DNA of 21,713 nucleotides from positions 1 through 21,713 of the forward strand of contig DATKRO010000024.1 in assembly GCA_035532115.1 (NCBI GenBank), in the 5' to 3' direction. Positions 1-6,851 of the stretch are shown here, piece after piece (the first letter of the stretch is position 1; every line of letters starts with the position of its first letter). The DNA comes from Acaudatibacter sp035532115 (GTDB lineage Bacteria; Pseudomonadota; Alphaproteobacteria; Caulobacterales; Caulobacteraceae). A model generated the notes under the pieces. The model searched no databases. It was given only the letters and a program-made list of their open reading frames with translations, and was not told where the DNA came from. The position numbers and the translations under genes were made by a program.

Positions 1-253
1 CATGGCCGTCGCACCGGCCGCCGGCCTTGTGGTAGTCCTCTTCATGGCGTTGCCTTTCTTCGTGGAATCAGCACCCCGAGCCTACCGGCTCAAGGCGGGC
101 AACGCCGACCCTCCTATTTCAACATTCCTCGGGACATCCCCGGGCTACCCGCAGCCCGATTGAGAGAAATCGTGCGTCGATCGATTGCGGCCAAATCGGA
201 AACGTGATTGGGCAGCTCCGCACCCCAACGGATCTGGATCGCATCGCCGCATA

Positions 254-260
254 GAGGAGG
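254..260 (+). promoter_or_regulatory. Ribosome binding site of the patatin gene
   Basis: The sequence GAGGAGG lies four bases before the ATG at 265. It decides the start: the frame also has an ATG at 208, but that one has no Shine-Dalgarno sequence, and the residues between 208 and 265 do not resemble the start of a patatin domain. Family members begin a few residues before the Asp-Gly-Gly-Gly motif, as this one does from 265. Confidence 0.7.
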
Positions 261-264
261 AGAC

Positions 265-1437
265 ATGGTCCATCGCATCTTATCCCTGGACGGCGGGGGC
301 GCCTGGGCCTTGATTGAGGCGACGGCTCTTCGCGACCTCTTCGGTGATGTTCCGGGACGCGAGATTCTCTCGAAATTCGATCTCGCGGTTGCGAACTCTG
401 GAGGCAGCATCGTCCTTGGCGGCCTTATCGAGAACATGTTGCCAAGCGAGATCATCGGCCTGTTCGATCAACAGTCCAACCGGCAGGCGATCTTCGCCAA
501 GACGTCGCTGATCGAGAACCTGCTCTCTCACATCCCAATTTTTCCGAAATACTCGACCGCCGGCAAGCTGAACGGTTTGACGAGGGTGTTTGGGACGATC
601 GGGGCACAGCCATTGTCGAGCTTCGCGGGTGGTGGTTGGGTGCCGGGACCGAACGGCCAGGACGTCAAGGTCCTCATCGTCGCATTCGACTACGGTTCCA
701 GCCGCGCAAAGTTCTTCAGGTCCTACGGCACGGCGCACGGAGCCACTGCTGACAATGTACCGCTGGTCCAAGCGGTCCATGCGTCGTCGGACGCTCCCAT
801 AGAATTCTTCGACGCGCCGACCCAATGGAACAATCGCCGCTATTGGGATGGCGCGATGGCGGGGCTCAACAATCCCCTCCTGTCCGGCTTAGTCGACCTT
901 CTGGGCGAGGGTGTCGCGCCGAGCGAAGTGGTCGCGCTCTCACTTGGCACTGGAACGATCAAGCTTGCTCCCGCTCAGGCCGTGCCGCCGGCGCCGAAGG
1001 CGCTCTCTGAGCCGCAGACCAAGCCTGGCGTTCTCAATGATCTCGAGAAAGCCGGGGGGTGCATTACGGATGACCCTCCAGATATGGCAACCTTCGCCGC
1101 CCACGTGATGCTGAGCGCCGCTCGCGGCCAAGATCCCACCGTGGTCGGGCCAGTGGTGCGCCTGAGCCCGGTCGTGCGGCCGATCCTCATCGACGGGGCG
1201 TGGGTCGTGCCACCTCATCTCGATGCCCAGCAGTTTCAAAAGCTCACCGAGACCGGGATGGACGCGGTCGAGCAGGATCAGGTCGAAGTCATCGCCGCGC
1301 TCGCCGCCTCTTGGTTGGCTGACGGCGCTCGAAATCAGCCCATTCGGATGAACTCTGACGACCTGTCGAGTTCGCTCGGCGAGGAGGTTTACTCGGCTGC
1401 GAAGGCGCGATGGTTCTCGCCGGGAATGGGCGCTTAG
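265..1437 (+). CDS. Patatin-like phospholipase
   Basis: A 390-residue protein of the patatin family, which are Ser-Asp dyad acyl hydrolases acting on membrane phospholipids or other lipids. The anion-hole motif DGGG is at residues 9-12. The nucleophile elbow is at 43-47 (A-N-S-G-G, Ser45), where the family consensus is G-x-S-x-G. The Asp of the dyad is Asp195 in WDGA, followed by the usual NNP. There is no signal peptide or membrane segment, so it is probably cytosolic. It has no partner on its own strand. A helix-turn-helix gene converges on it and overlaps its stop codon by four bases. Codon choice is richer in A/T third positions than the metabolic genes to the right, which fits transfer. 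Patatins serve as effectors in some phage-defence systems (CapV in CBASS), but no nucleotide cyclase is visible here, so a defence role is only a possibility. The family call is firm; the substrate is unknown. Confidence 0.85.
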   Translation: MVHRILSLDGGGAWALIEATALRDLFGDVPGREILSKFDLAVANSGGSIVLGGLIENMLPSEIIGLFDQQSNRQAIFAKTSLIENLLSHIPIFPKYSTAGKLNGLTRVFGTIGAQPLSSFAGGGWVPGPNGQDVKVLIVAFDYGSSRAKFFRSYGTAHGATADNVPLVQAVHASSDAPIEFFDAPTQWNNRRYWDGAMAGLNNPLLSGLVDLLGEGVAPSEVVALSLGTGTIKLAPAQAVPPAPKALSEPQTKPGVLNDLEKAGGCITDDPPDMATFAAHVMLSAARGQDPTVVGPVVRLSPVVRPILIDGAWVVPPHLDAQQFQKLTETGMDAVEQDQVEVIAALAASWLADGARNQPIRMNSDDLSSSLGEEVYSAAKARWFSPGMGA

Positions 1438-1874
1438 CCTGGAAGGCCCTCGCCGCGGCCGACCAAGAACGTAGCGACGAGTTCTTTGGTCCGTGGATAG
1501 CGCGGGGAGCGTCGGCCACACTCCCACCACCAGAACGTCGTTTCGTCGACCCCCATCACGGCCGCCGCCTCGAAGATCGCCAGGCCGCGGCGACGGCGCT
1601 CGGCGCGGAGTTGCTCACCCAGGGTCTTGGGTTCCTCCCAGGGCTCATGGCCCAGATAAGCTATGATCGCCGGCCAGAAGCGCTCGAGCGGCTCCCGCTC
1701 GTTGCGTTCCCACCACTTCAGCGACGTGCAGTTGGCGCCGATGAGTTGCGCGGCGTCGACGCGACGGTGCCCGAGTTCGCGACGGCGCCGCTGCAGCTGA
1801 GCGCCGAGGGAGTCACCCCGAAAAGCCGCCAACTCCGGCCTCTGCGTTCGGAGAGCGGCCTCCACGTGAGGCAT
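1434..1874 (-). CDS. Tandem helix-turn-helix DNA-binding protein
   Basis: A 146-residue basic protein with two copies of an XRE-like unit. Each starts LGxQLRxxRRxxG and has a short helix-turn-helix and a WE motif: about residues 23-75 (WWERNE) and 84-136 (WWECGR). The repeats are joined by a short Glu/Pro linker. It probably binds DNA; its target is unknown. Its stop codon overlaps the end of the converging patatin gene by four bases. The start chosen is the ATG at 1874. A longer frame reaches 1937, but its extra residues are antisense to comM coding sequence and so are unlikely to be native. Only about 20 bases separate this start from the comM fragment. The gene may therefore have lost its promoter or its true N-terminus when the junction formed. 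Confidence 0.6.
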   Translation of the reverse strand: MPHVEAALRTQRPELAAFRGDSLGAQLQRRRRELGHRRVDAAQLIGANCTSLKWWERNEREPLERFWPAIIAYLGHEPWEEPKTLGEQLRAERRRRGLAIFEAAAVMGVDETTFWWWECGRRSPRYPRTKELVATFLVGRGEGLPG

Positions 1875-1893
1875 CAAGAAGGCAACGCGACTA

Positions 1894-2415
1894 TGCCGCT
1901 GCGGCTTCGCCGGACCCGGCAGGGGCCATTGCGGCAAGGCGCCGCGCTGCCAGATGGCCTACCAGTCGCGCGTCTCCGGGCCGCTCCTGGACCGCATCGA
2001 CCTCACCGTCGATGTCCCGCCCGTGACCGCCGCCGACCTCGCCCTGCCGCCGCCCGCCGAGGGCACCGCCGAGGTCGCCGCCCGCATCGCCGCCGCCCGC
2101 GCCCTCCAGTCCGAGCGCGCCGCGCGCGACGGCGGCGGCCAGCCCAGCCTCAACGCCCGCGCCGAAGGCGCCTGGCTGGAGAAGATCGCCGCCCTCGACG
2201 AGCCGGGCCGCGCCCTGCTGGCCAGAGCCGCCGAAGCCGGCGCCCTCTCGGCCCGCGGCTGGAGCCGCACCTTGCGCCTCGCCCGCACCATCGCCGACCT
2301 GGAAGCCTGCGCCCCGGTGCGCCGCGTCCACGTCGCCGAGGCGCTGATCTACCGCAGGATCACCCCAGCGGCGCCGGGCATGGCCGAGACGCGGGCCAGC
2401 CTCTATCGGGGCTAG
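1894..2415 (+). pseudogene. comM: ComM/YifB Mg-chelatase-like ATPase, C-terminal fragment
   Basis: Reading in the frame that ends with TAG at 2413-2415, the sequence encodes CRCGFAG, then a Cys-containing stretch, then YQSRVSGPLLDRIDL and VDVPPV. This is the conserved zinc-finger-like and sensor region of ComM, followed by its C-terminal helical domain (NARAEGAWLEKI, RGWSRTLRLARTIADL, HVAEALIYR). Full-length ComM is about 500 residues; only the last 174 or so are here. The Walker A and B motifs and the N-terminal Lon-like domain are missing. The match begins abruptly at the TGC at 1894: the residues before it (T-R-L) do not give the expected M-N-P. The family is a hexameric helicase promoting branch migration during natural transformation. 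This copy cannot be functional unless the 5' part lies elsewhere. The ATG at 1954 opens a 153-residue frame, but it starts inside the conserved domain and is not a real start. Confidence 0.85.
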
Positions 2416-2463
2416 GGGACACGTCAGGGCCCTGCCGGACCGGCCGCTCCCGTGGCGCCGCCG

Positions 2464-3438
2464 TCAGCGCGCGTGGTCCTGCCAGAGCCACTCCAACGCC
2501 CCGGGGAGCGTCGCTTCCAGCACGCGGGCGTCGGCGTGGCGTCCGCCCAGCGACAGGGTGAAGCGGCAGGGATAGCCCTTGGCGGCGAGCGCCGCGGCCA
2601 TGCGCCGGTTGGCCAGGGGCCAGCTATGCCAGGTCTCTTCCGGGTCATCGGCGTGCAGGTCGTGCTCTCCGACCTCCAGCCAGATGCGCAGCGGCTTGCG
2701 CTCGGTCTGCGGGATCAGCGTCGCGTGATACTCCCAGGCCCCGCGCGGGCTCTCGGGGTTGGGCGGCGACTGCTGGTTCACGTAGGTGCCCGAATAGGAG
2801 AGCACGCGGCGATACCGCTCCGGGTGGAACCAGGCCATGGTGAACGCGCATGCCGCGCCCGAACTCACGCCCATGGTCGCCCGGCTGTCGGGATCCTCGC
2901 TCAGCGTCACGCCGGTTTCGGCGACGACGCGGGGCAGCACTTCGGTTTCGATGAAGTCGCTGTAGCGGCCCGAGAGGGTGTCGTATTCAAGTCCGCGCTG
3001 CGAGCCCTGCGCATCGCCGCCGCCGCTATCGACGAGGATCGCGATCATCGCCGGCGCGCGCCCGGCGCCGATCAGATTGTCGAGCACGCGCGGCAGACGG
3101 TTCAGGTAGAGATAGCCATCCTGCGCCACGACGAAGGGTGCCGGCGTTCCGGACGCATATTGCCTGGGGACATATACCCACACCGTCCGGGTATAGGGCG
3201 CGGCGATGGACTGCTCATGCTCCTGCACGGCGATGCGGTTGCCGAAAGCGTCCCGGCGCCTGGTGATCTCGTTCTCGAGCCGCCGGATGCCGGGGTAGAT
3301 CCGGCTGTCGCGCGATTGCATGGTGAAGGCGTGGATCGCGCCCGCCGGCGCGCCCGGCTGCACCGAACATTCCGGCGCCGGCGCATAGGCCGGCCCGATG
3401 ATGAAGTCGCCGTCCGCCAGCCGCGAAGACCCTGTCAT
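2464..3438 (-). CDS. Esterase of the enterochelin-esterase-like (Fes/IroE) alpha/beta hydrolase family
   Basis: A 324-residue alpha/beta hydrolase. The nucleophile elbow is G190-V-S192-S-G194, and the remaining triad candidates are Asp260 (VGEHD) and His301 (GGRH). The region WVYVPRQY near residue 88, VAQDGYLYLNR near 104 and the SYSGTYV segment match the esterase D / Fes-type fold that hydrolyses siderophore or other small esters. No secretion signal is evident. It is the second gene of a two-gene unit, starting 17 bases after the stop of the upstream PhyH gene, so both are probably on one transcript. The substrate cannot be read from the sequence. No siderophore synthesis or uptake genes are nearby, so a general ester or lactone hydrolase is at least as likely as a true enterochelin esterase. 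It converges on the comM fragment with 48 bases between stops. Confidence 0.8.
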   Translation of the reverse strand: MTGSSRLADGDFIIGPAYAPAPECSVQPGAPAGAIHAFTMQSRDSRIYPGIRRLENEITRRRDAFGNRIAVQEHEQSIAAPYTRTVWVYVPRQYASGTPAPFVVAQDGYLYLNRLPRVLDNLIGAGRAPAMIAILVDSGGGDAQGSQRGLEYDTLSGRYSDFIETEVLPRVVAETGVTLSEDPDSRATMGVSSGAACAFTMAWFHPERYRRVLSYSGTYVNQQSPPNPESPRGAWEYHATLIPQTERKPLRIWLEVGEHDLHADDPEETWHSWPLANRRMAAALAAKGYPCRFTLSLGGRHADARVLEATLPGALEWLWQDHAR

Positions 3439-3455
3439 GCCGCGGTCCGACCCGG

Positions 3456-4379
3456 TCAGGCCGCCAGGGCGTCGCGATAGGGCGTCATGTCCCAGCCCGG
3501 ATAGCGCGCCTGCGCCCGCCGCAGGGTCGCCTCGGTCCAGAACGGATGGCCCGGCCGCTTCACGCCGAAGCAGGCGAGCTGCTCGGGGCTTGCGTGGTCG
3601 AAGATCCGCCGCCACGGCTTTCGATGGTGAAACGGCCAGGCATGATAGCCGATGACGTCGTTGGCGGCGTCCTTGAAGCAGGCCATGACGGCGAACCGGT
3701 GTCCCTGCGGCGCGGTCATGTTGGTGCCGCGGTGATAGACGTCGATGCCATAGGGAAAGATGCTGCCCGCGGGCGCGGCGTTCGAGCGCGCGTAGCGCCC
3801 CAGACCCTCCTGGAGCCGAGCCTGGATTTCGCGGTCGCCGCTCAGGCTGAGCTCCGGACCGGCCACCTTCGAACTGTCCGGCCGCGTCACGTAGTGGGCC
3901 GGTCCGTGCGCGTCGGTCACGTCGCTGAAATAGCACAGGATCGTGACCGAGTTCAGCCGCGCGTCCTCGGCCGGCACGGTCAGGGTGTGGTTGGAGAAGT
4001 CGGTGTGAAACGGCTGGTCGTAGTCGGCGTCGCCGGTGAACTTGGCCCAGACGTTGCACTGATAGAGGTGCACCTCGTCGGCCCCGAGCGCCTGCCTGGC
4101 GAAGCTGACCAGGGCCGGATGCACGCCGATCAGATTGAGCGCCGGCGAGCAGTCGAAGGGCACGGCGTCCAGGGTCTTGAACTGGGCGGGGTGGAAATGA
4201 CCCACCTCGCCGGCGCTCTTGCGATCGAGGCCCTCGCCTGCGCCTTCCGAGCGGCCGAACACCGTCTGGAAGTCCGCTGCGACGCCGGCGACCTCCTCGG
4301 CGGTGAAGAACTCCGGGATCAGGACCGCTCCGTCGCGCCGCCACGTCTCCAGGTGTTCGGGTCCAAATCGTTCAGCCAT
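3456..4379 (-). CDS. Phytanoyl-CoA dioxygenase (PhyH) family protein
   Basis: A 307-residue non-haem Fe(II)/2-oxoglutarate dioxygenase of the PhyH family. The iron triad is visible as His125-x-Asp127 (PFHTDF) and His216 (VYHRGTN). Arg217, or Arg228 in GHRFA, is a candidate for the 2-oxoglutarate salt bridge. The N-terminal ERFGPEHLETWRRDGAVLIP is the typical PhyH opening. Such enzymes hydroxylate small molecules or CoA esters with O2 and 2-oxoglutarate; the substrate here is not known. The start at 4379 follows GGAG on the minus strand. The esterase gene lies directly downstream, suggesting a hydroxylase-hydrolase pair. Transcription diverges from a methyltransferase gene across 132 bases that contain a perfect inverted repeat. 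Confidence 0.87.
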   Translation of the reverse strand: MAERFGPEHLETWRRDGAVLIPEFFTAEEVAGVAADFQTVFGRSEGAGEGLDRKSAGEVGHFHPAQFKTLDAVPFDCSPALNLIGVHPALVSFARQALGADEVHLYQCNVWAKFTGDADYDQPFHTDFSNHTLTVPAEDARLNSVTILCYFSDVTDAHGPAHYVTRPDSSKVAGPELSLSGDREIQARLQEGLGRYARSNAAPAGSIFPYGIDVYHRGTNMTAPQGHRFAVMACFKDAANDVIGYHAWPFHHRKPWRRIFDHASPEQLACFGVKRPGHPFWTEATLRRAQARYPGWDMTPYRDALAA

Positions 4380-4463
4380 CGCTCGTCTCCAGCTCGCGCG
4401 TCGCGGCGCTTTCGGGGCGGCGGGCTCGGGACCGCCGCCGGCGTCCATGATAACGCCCGAGTG

Positions 4464-4480
4464 GCCAGGCGTCGCCTGGC
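4464..4480. promoter_or_regulatory. Inverted repeat in divergent promoter region, candidate operator
   Basis: GCCAGGCG, one T, then CGCCTGGC: a perfect 8-bp inverted repeat around a single centre base. It sits between the PhyH start (4379) and the methyltransferase start (4512), about 31 bases from the latter. A homodimeric regulator controlling both directions could use such a site. No regulator gene lies beside it. No run of T follows it on either strand, which argues against a simple terminator. The function is inferred from position only. Confidence 0.4.
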
Positions 4481-4511
4481 GTCGCGCGGTCAGCCTGATA
4501 CGGTATTGTCG

Positions 4512-5312
4512 GTGGCGTATGATCCTGACCTCTTCAGGGGCGCGGCGGCGTTCTATGAGCGGCATCGTGCGCCCTACGCCCAGGCGGCCATCGAGTTCGT
4601 CATCGAGCGTCTGGGGCTCGACGGCGCATCGCGCCTCATCGATCTGGGATGCGGGCCAGGAACACTCGCACGCCGCTTCGCGCCGCGCGTCGCCGCGGTG
4701 ACCGCGATGGATCCCGACGCCGGCATGCTGGCCCAGGGGCGGCGGCTCGCGGCCTCGGAAGCTATCGCCAACATCGCCTGGATGCAGGCGGGCTCGGCCG
4801 AACTCGGCCAATTGCAGGGGACGTTCCGCGCCTTGGTCATGGGACAATCCTTTCACTGGATGGATCGGGATCAGGTGCTGGCCGATTTCCATCGGCTCGC
4901 CGAGGCCGGTGGCGGCGTCGCGCTCGTCAATCCCGGTCGCCGTCGGCCTCAGGAGTCCTGGGAGCCCGTCGTCGCAGCCGTCGTCGAGCGCTACCTCGGG
5001 CCTCGGCCCCCGCATCCCCAGCGCAACGTCGAGCCCCACCACGAGCCTGCGCTCCACCGCTCCGCCTTCGAGATCACCGCGGACGCCGAATTCAGTTCGA
5101 CGATCCGCCGCGACATTCCTTCCATCATCGGCGCCGTTTACTCGGTTTCCAGCTCGACGCAGCGGCGCTTCGGCAAACGCCTGGGCGACTTCGAAACCGA
5201 GCTGGGCGAGGCGCTTCGGCGGGCCTGCCCTTCGGGCACGTTCGAGGAGACGATCGAGACCGGCGTCGTCATCGCCGTGAAGCGGCCCGGCGGGCCATAC
5301 CCCCAGGCATAG
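4512..5312 (+). CDS. Class I SAM-dependent methyltransferase
   Basis: A protein of about 266 residues with the Rossmann-type SAM-binding motif I LIDLGCGPG at residues 42-50. An acidic residue follows at the end of strand 2 (MDPDAGML), and the QSFHWMD segment matches the UbiE/Methyltransf_11-type group. The N-terminal YDPDLFRGAAAFYERHRAPY is typical of a bacterial subfamily whose members begin just before this stretch. There is no ATG at that point. GTG at 4512 is the best start and TTG at 4506 is an alternative. The methyl acceptor is unknown. It is divergent from the PhyH-esterase pair, with a shared inverted repeat between them. Confidence 0.8.
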   Translation: MAYDPDLFRGAAAFYERHRAPYAQAAIEFVIERLGLDGASRLIDLGCGPGTLARRFAPRVAAVTAMDPDAGMLAQGRRLAASEAIANIAWMQAGSAELGQLQGTFRALVMGQSFHWMDRDQVLADFHRLAEAGGGVALVNPGRRRPQESWEPVVAAVVERYLGPRPPHPQRNVEPHHEPALHRSAFEITADAEFSSTIRRDIPSIIGAVYSVSSSTQRRFGKRLGDFETELGEALRRACPSGTFEETIETGVVIAVKRPGGPYPQA

Positions 5313-5400
5313 AAGGCGACCCAGCTCGAGGGGCCGACCTCGGCGAGCCTTGCCGGGCGAATCCGTGGAGAGTGACGCCCAGGCCAGATCGCTCCGGAAC

Positions 5401-6843
5401 ATGCGCCACTCGACCGCCACGGCCACGGACGGACGCCGCGACCTCGCGCGGCTCCTGCTTATCCTCGCAGTCCCCATCGCCATCATGGCGATGGCGAGCT
5501 TTGCTGCGCCGGTGCTGAACGACGGCGACACCTTCTGGCACATCGCCGCCGGGCGCTGGATCATCGCCCACCGCGAGGTCCCGAGCGTCGATCCGTTCTC
5601 CTTCACCTTCGCCGGACGTCCCTGGTTTGCGCATGAATGGCTGAGCGAGCTTCTTCTGGCGCTGGCGTTCCGGCTCGCCGGCTGGGGCGCGGTGATGCTG
5701 CTGGTCGGGCTCTGCATCGGCGCGGTGGCCGCCATCATGGCGCGCTGGCTGAGTTCGTGGCTGGCCCCGCTCTCCACCGTCGTCGCCCTCGTCCTCGGTC
5801 TCGGCTGCGTCGCGCCGAGCCTTCTGGCGCGACCACAGATCATCTGCCTGCCGGCGCTGGCCCTCTGGAGCGTCGCCCTGCTGGAGGCGCGCCGGCGCGG
5901 CCGCGCGCCCGGCCTCGGCCTCGCGCCGCTGATGGCGCTCTGGGCCAACCTCCACTCCAGCTTCATCGTCGGCCTGGGGCTGGTCGGCGTCTTCGCCCTC
6001 GAGGCGGCGCTCGATGCGCCGGGGCGGCGCTGGCGCACCCTGCTCGCCTGGGGCGGCTTCGGCGCCGCCGCGCTCGCAGCCGCGCTGGTCACGCCCCATG
6101 GCGTGGAAGGACTGCTGTTTCCGCTGCGGGTCATCGGCATGAAGACGTTGCCGAGCATCACCGAATGGCGAGGGCCGGACTTCACGCGCCTCGAGCCCAT
6201 GGAGATCGCCCTGCTCGGCGGCGCCTTCGCGCTCTTTTGGCGGGGCGCGCGGCTTGGCGCGGTGCGCGCCGCCCTGCTGCTGCTGCTGGTGCACCTCACC
6301 TTGCAGCACGTGCGCCAGGAACTGCTCCTGGGCGTCATCGCTCCGCTGGTGGTCGCCGAGCCCCTGGGCCGGGCGCTGGGGACGGCGCCGGCGCCGTCCT
6401 GGCGGCCGCTCTCGCCCCGGCTCCGGCCGCTCGCCGCGCTCGCCGGCGTCCTCCTCGCCGGCGTCGTCGCCGCGCGCCTGACGATGCCGATGCGCCGCGC
6501 CGACGCGGCCACCGCACCGGTGAACGCCCTCGCCCACGTCCCGGCCGCGCTGCGCCGCCAGCCGGTGCTCAACGACTACGACTTCGGCGGCTATCTGATC
6601 TTCGAGGGCGTGGCGCCCTACATCGACGGCCGCGCCGACATGTATGGCGACGCCTTCGTCGCCGACGACACCCGCATCGAGAGCGCCGACCCTGCGGCCC
6701 TCGCCAGGGCGGTGCGCGACTACCACATCGGCTGGGCCATCCTCGCGCCCCGCCGGCCCCTCGTCGGCGCCCTCGCCGCCGACGCCGGCTGGCGGCGGCT
6801 CTACGCCGACCGCTTCGCGGTGGTGTTCGAGAAGCTGCCCTGA
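5401..6843 (+). CDS. Polytopic membrane protein, GT-C glycosyltransferase-like
   Basis: A membrane protein of about 480 residues with many hydrophobic helices. The first is at about residues 17-37, and others run through about residue 375. Between helices 1 and 2 is NDGDTFWHIAAGRWI (about 40-54), an acidic loop like the first extracytoplasmic loop of GT-C enzymes, followed by a PSVDPFSFT and HEWLSE motif. After the last helix the C-terminal soluble part carries NDYDFGGYLIF and PYIDGRADMYGD. These features recur in a widespread group of uncharacterised bacterial membrane proteins related to lipid-linked-sugar transferases. No enzymatic activity is established for them. The ATG at 5401 was chosen because it precedes helix 1 by a short polar tail. 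TTG 5350 and GTG 5365 in the same frame are possible but less convincing. The gene ends eight bases before the converging acyl-CoA synthetase gene. Confidence 0.72.
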   Translation: MRHSTATATDGRRDLARLLLILAVPIAIMAMASFAAPVLNDGDTFWHIAAGRWIIAHREVPSVDPFSFTFAGRPWFAHEWLSELLLALAFRLAGWGAVMLLVGLCIGAVAAIMARWLSSWLAPLSTVVALVLGLGCVAPSLLARPQIICLPALALWSVALLEARRRGRAPGLGLAPLMALWANLHSSFIVGLGLVGVFALEAALDAPGRRWRTLLAWGGFGAAALAAALVTPHGVEGLLFPLRVIGMKTLPSITEWRGPDFTRLEPMEIALLGGAFALFWRGARLGAVRAALLLLLVHLTLQHVRQELLLGVIAPLVVAEPLGRALGTAPAPSWRPLSPRLRPLAALAGVLLAGVVAARLTMPMRRADAATAPVNALAHVPAALRRQPVLNDYDFGGYLIFEGVAPYIDGRADMYGDAFVADDTRIESADPAALARAVRDYHIGWAILAPRRPLVGALAADAGWRRLYADRFAVVFEKLP

Positions 6844-6851
6844 CCAGGGCG

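Noticed and set aside
2..163. A frame open from the window edge to TGA at 161-163, with a hydrophobic stretch (GLVVVLFMALPFF) and a Pro-rich tail
   Set aside because: It could be the end of a membrane protein or a 53-residue ORF from the ATG at 2, but there is no upstream context, no recognisable domain and no visible ribosome site. Bases 1-253 hold nothing else I can support.
265..1437. CBASS operon with a CapV-type patatin effector
   Set aside because: No CD-NTase, Cap2/Cap3 or other sensor gene is present, and the nucleophile motif differs from typical CapV. Without the DNA to the left it cannot be claimed.
3456..6572. Very long minus-strand open frames (626 and 1038 residues) running over PhyH, the methyltransferase and the membrane-protein gene
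   Set aside because: Only the PhyH and esterase parts look like protein families. The rest is low-complexity Arg/Ala/Pro-rich shadow of genes on the other strand, caused by high GC content.
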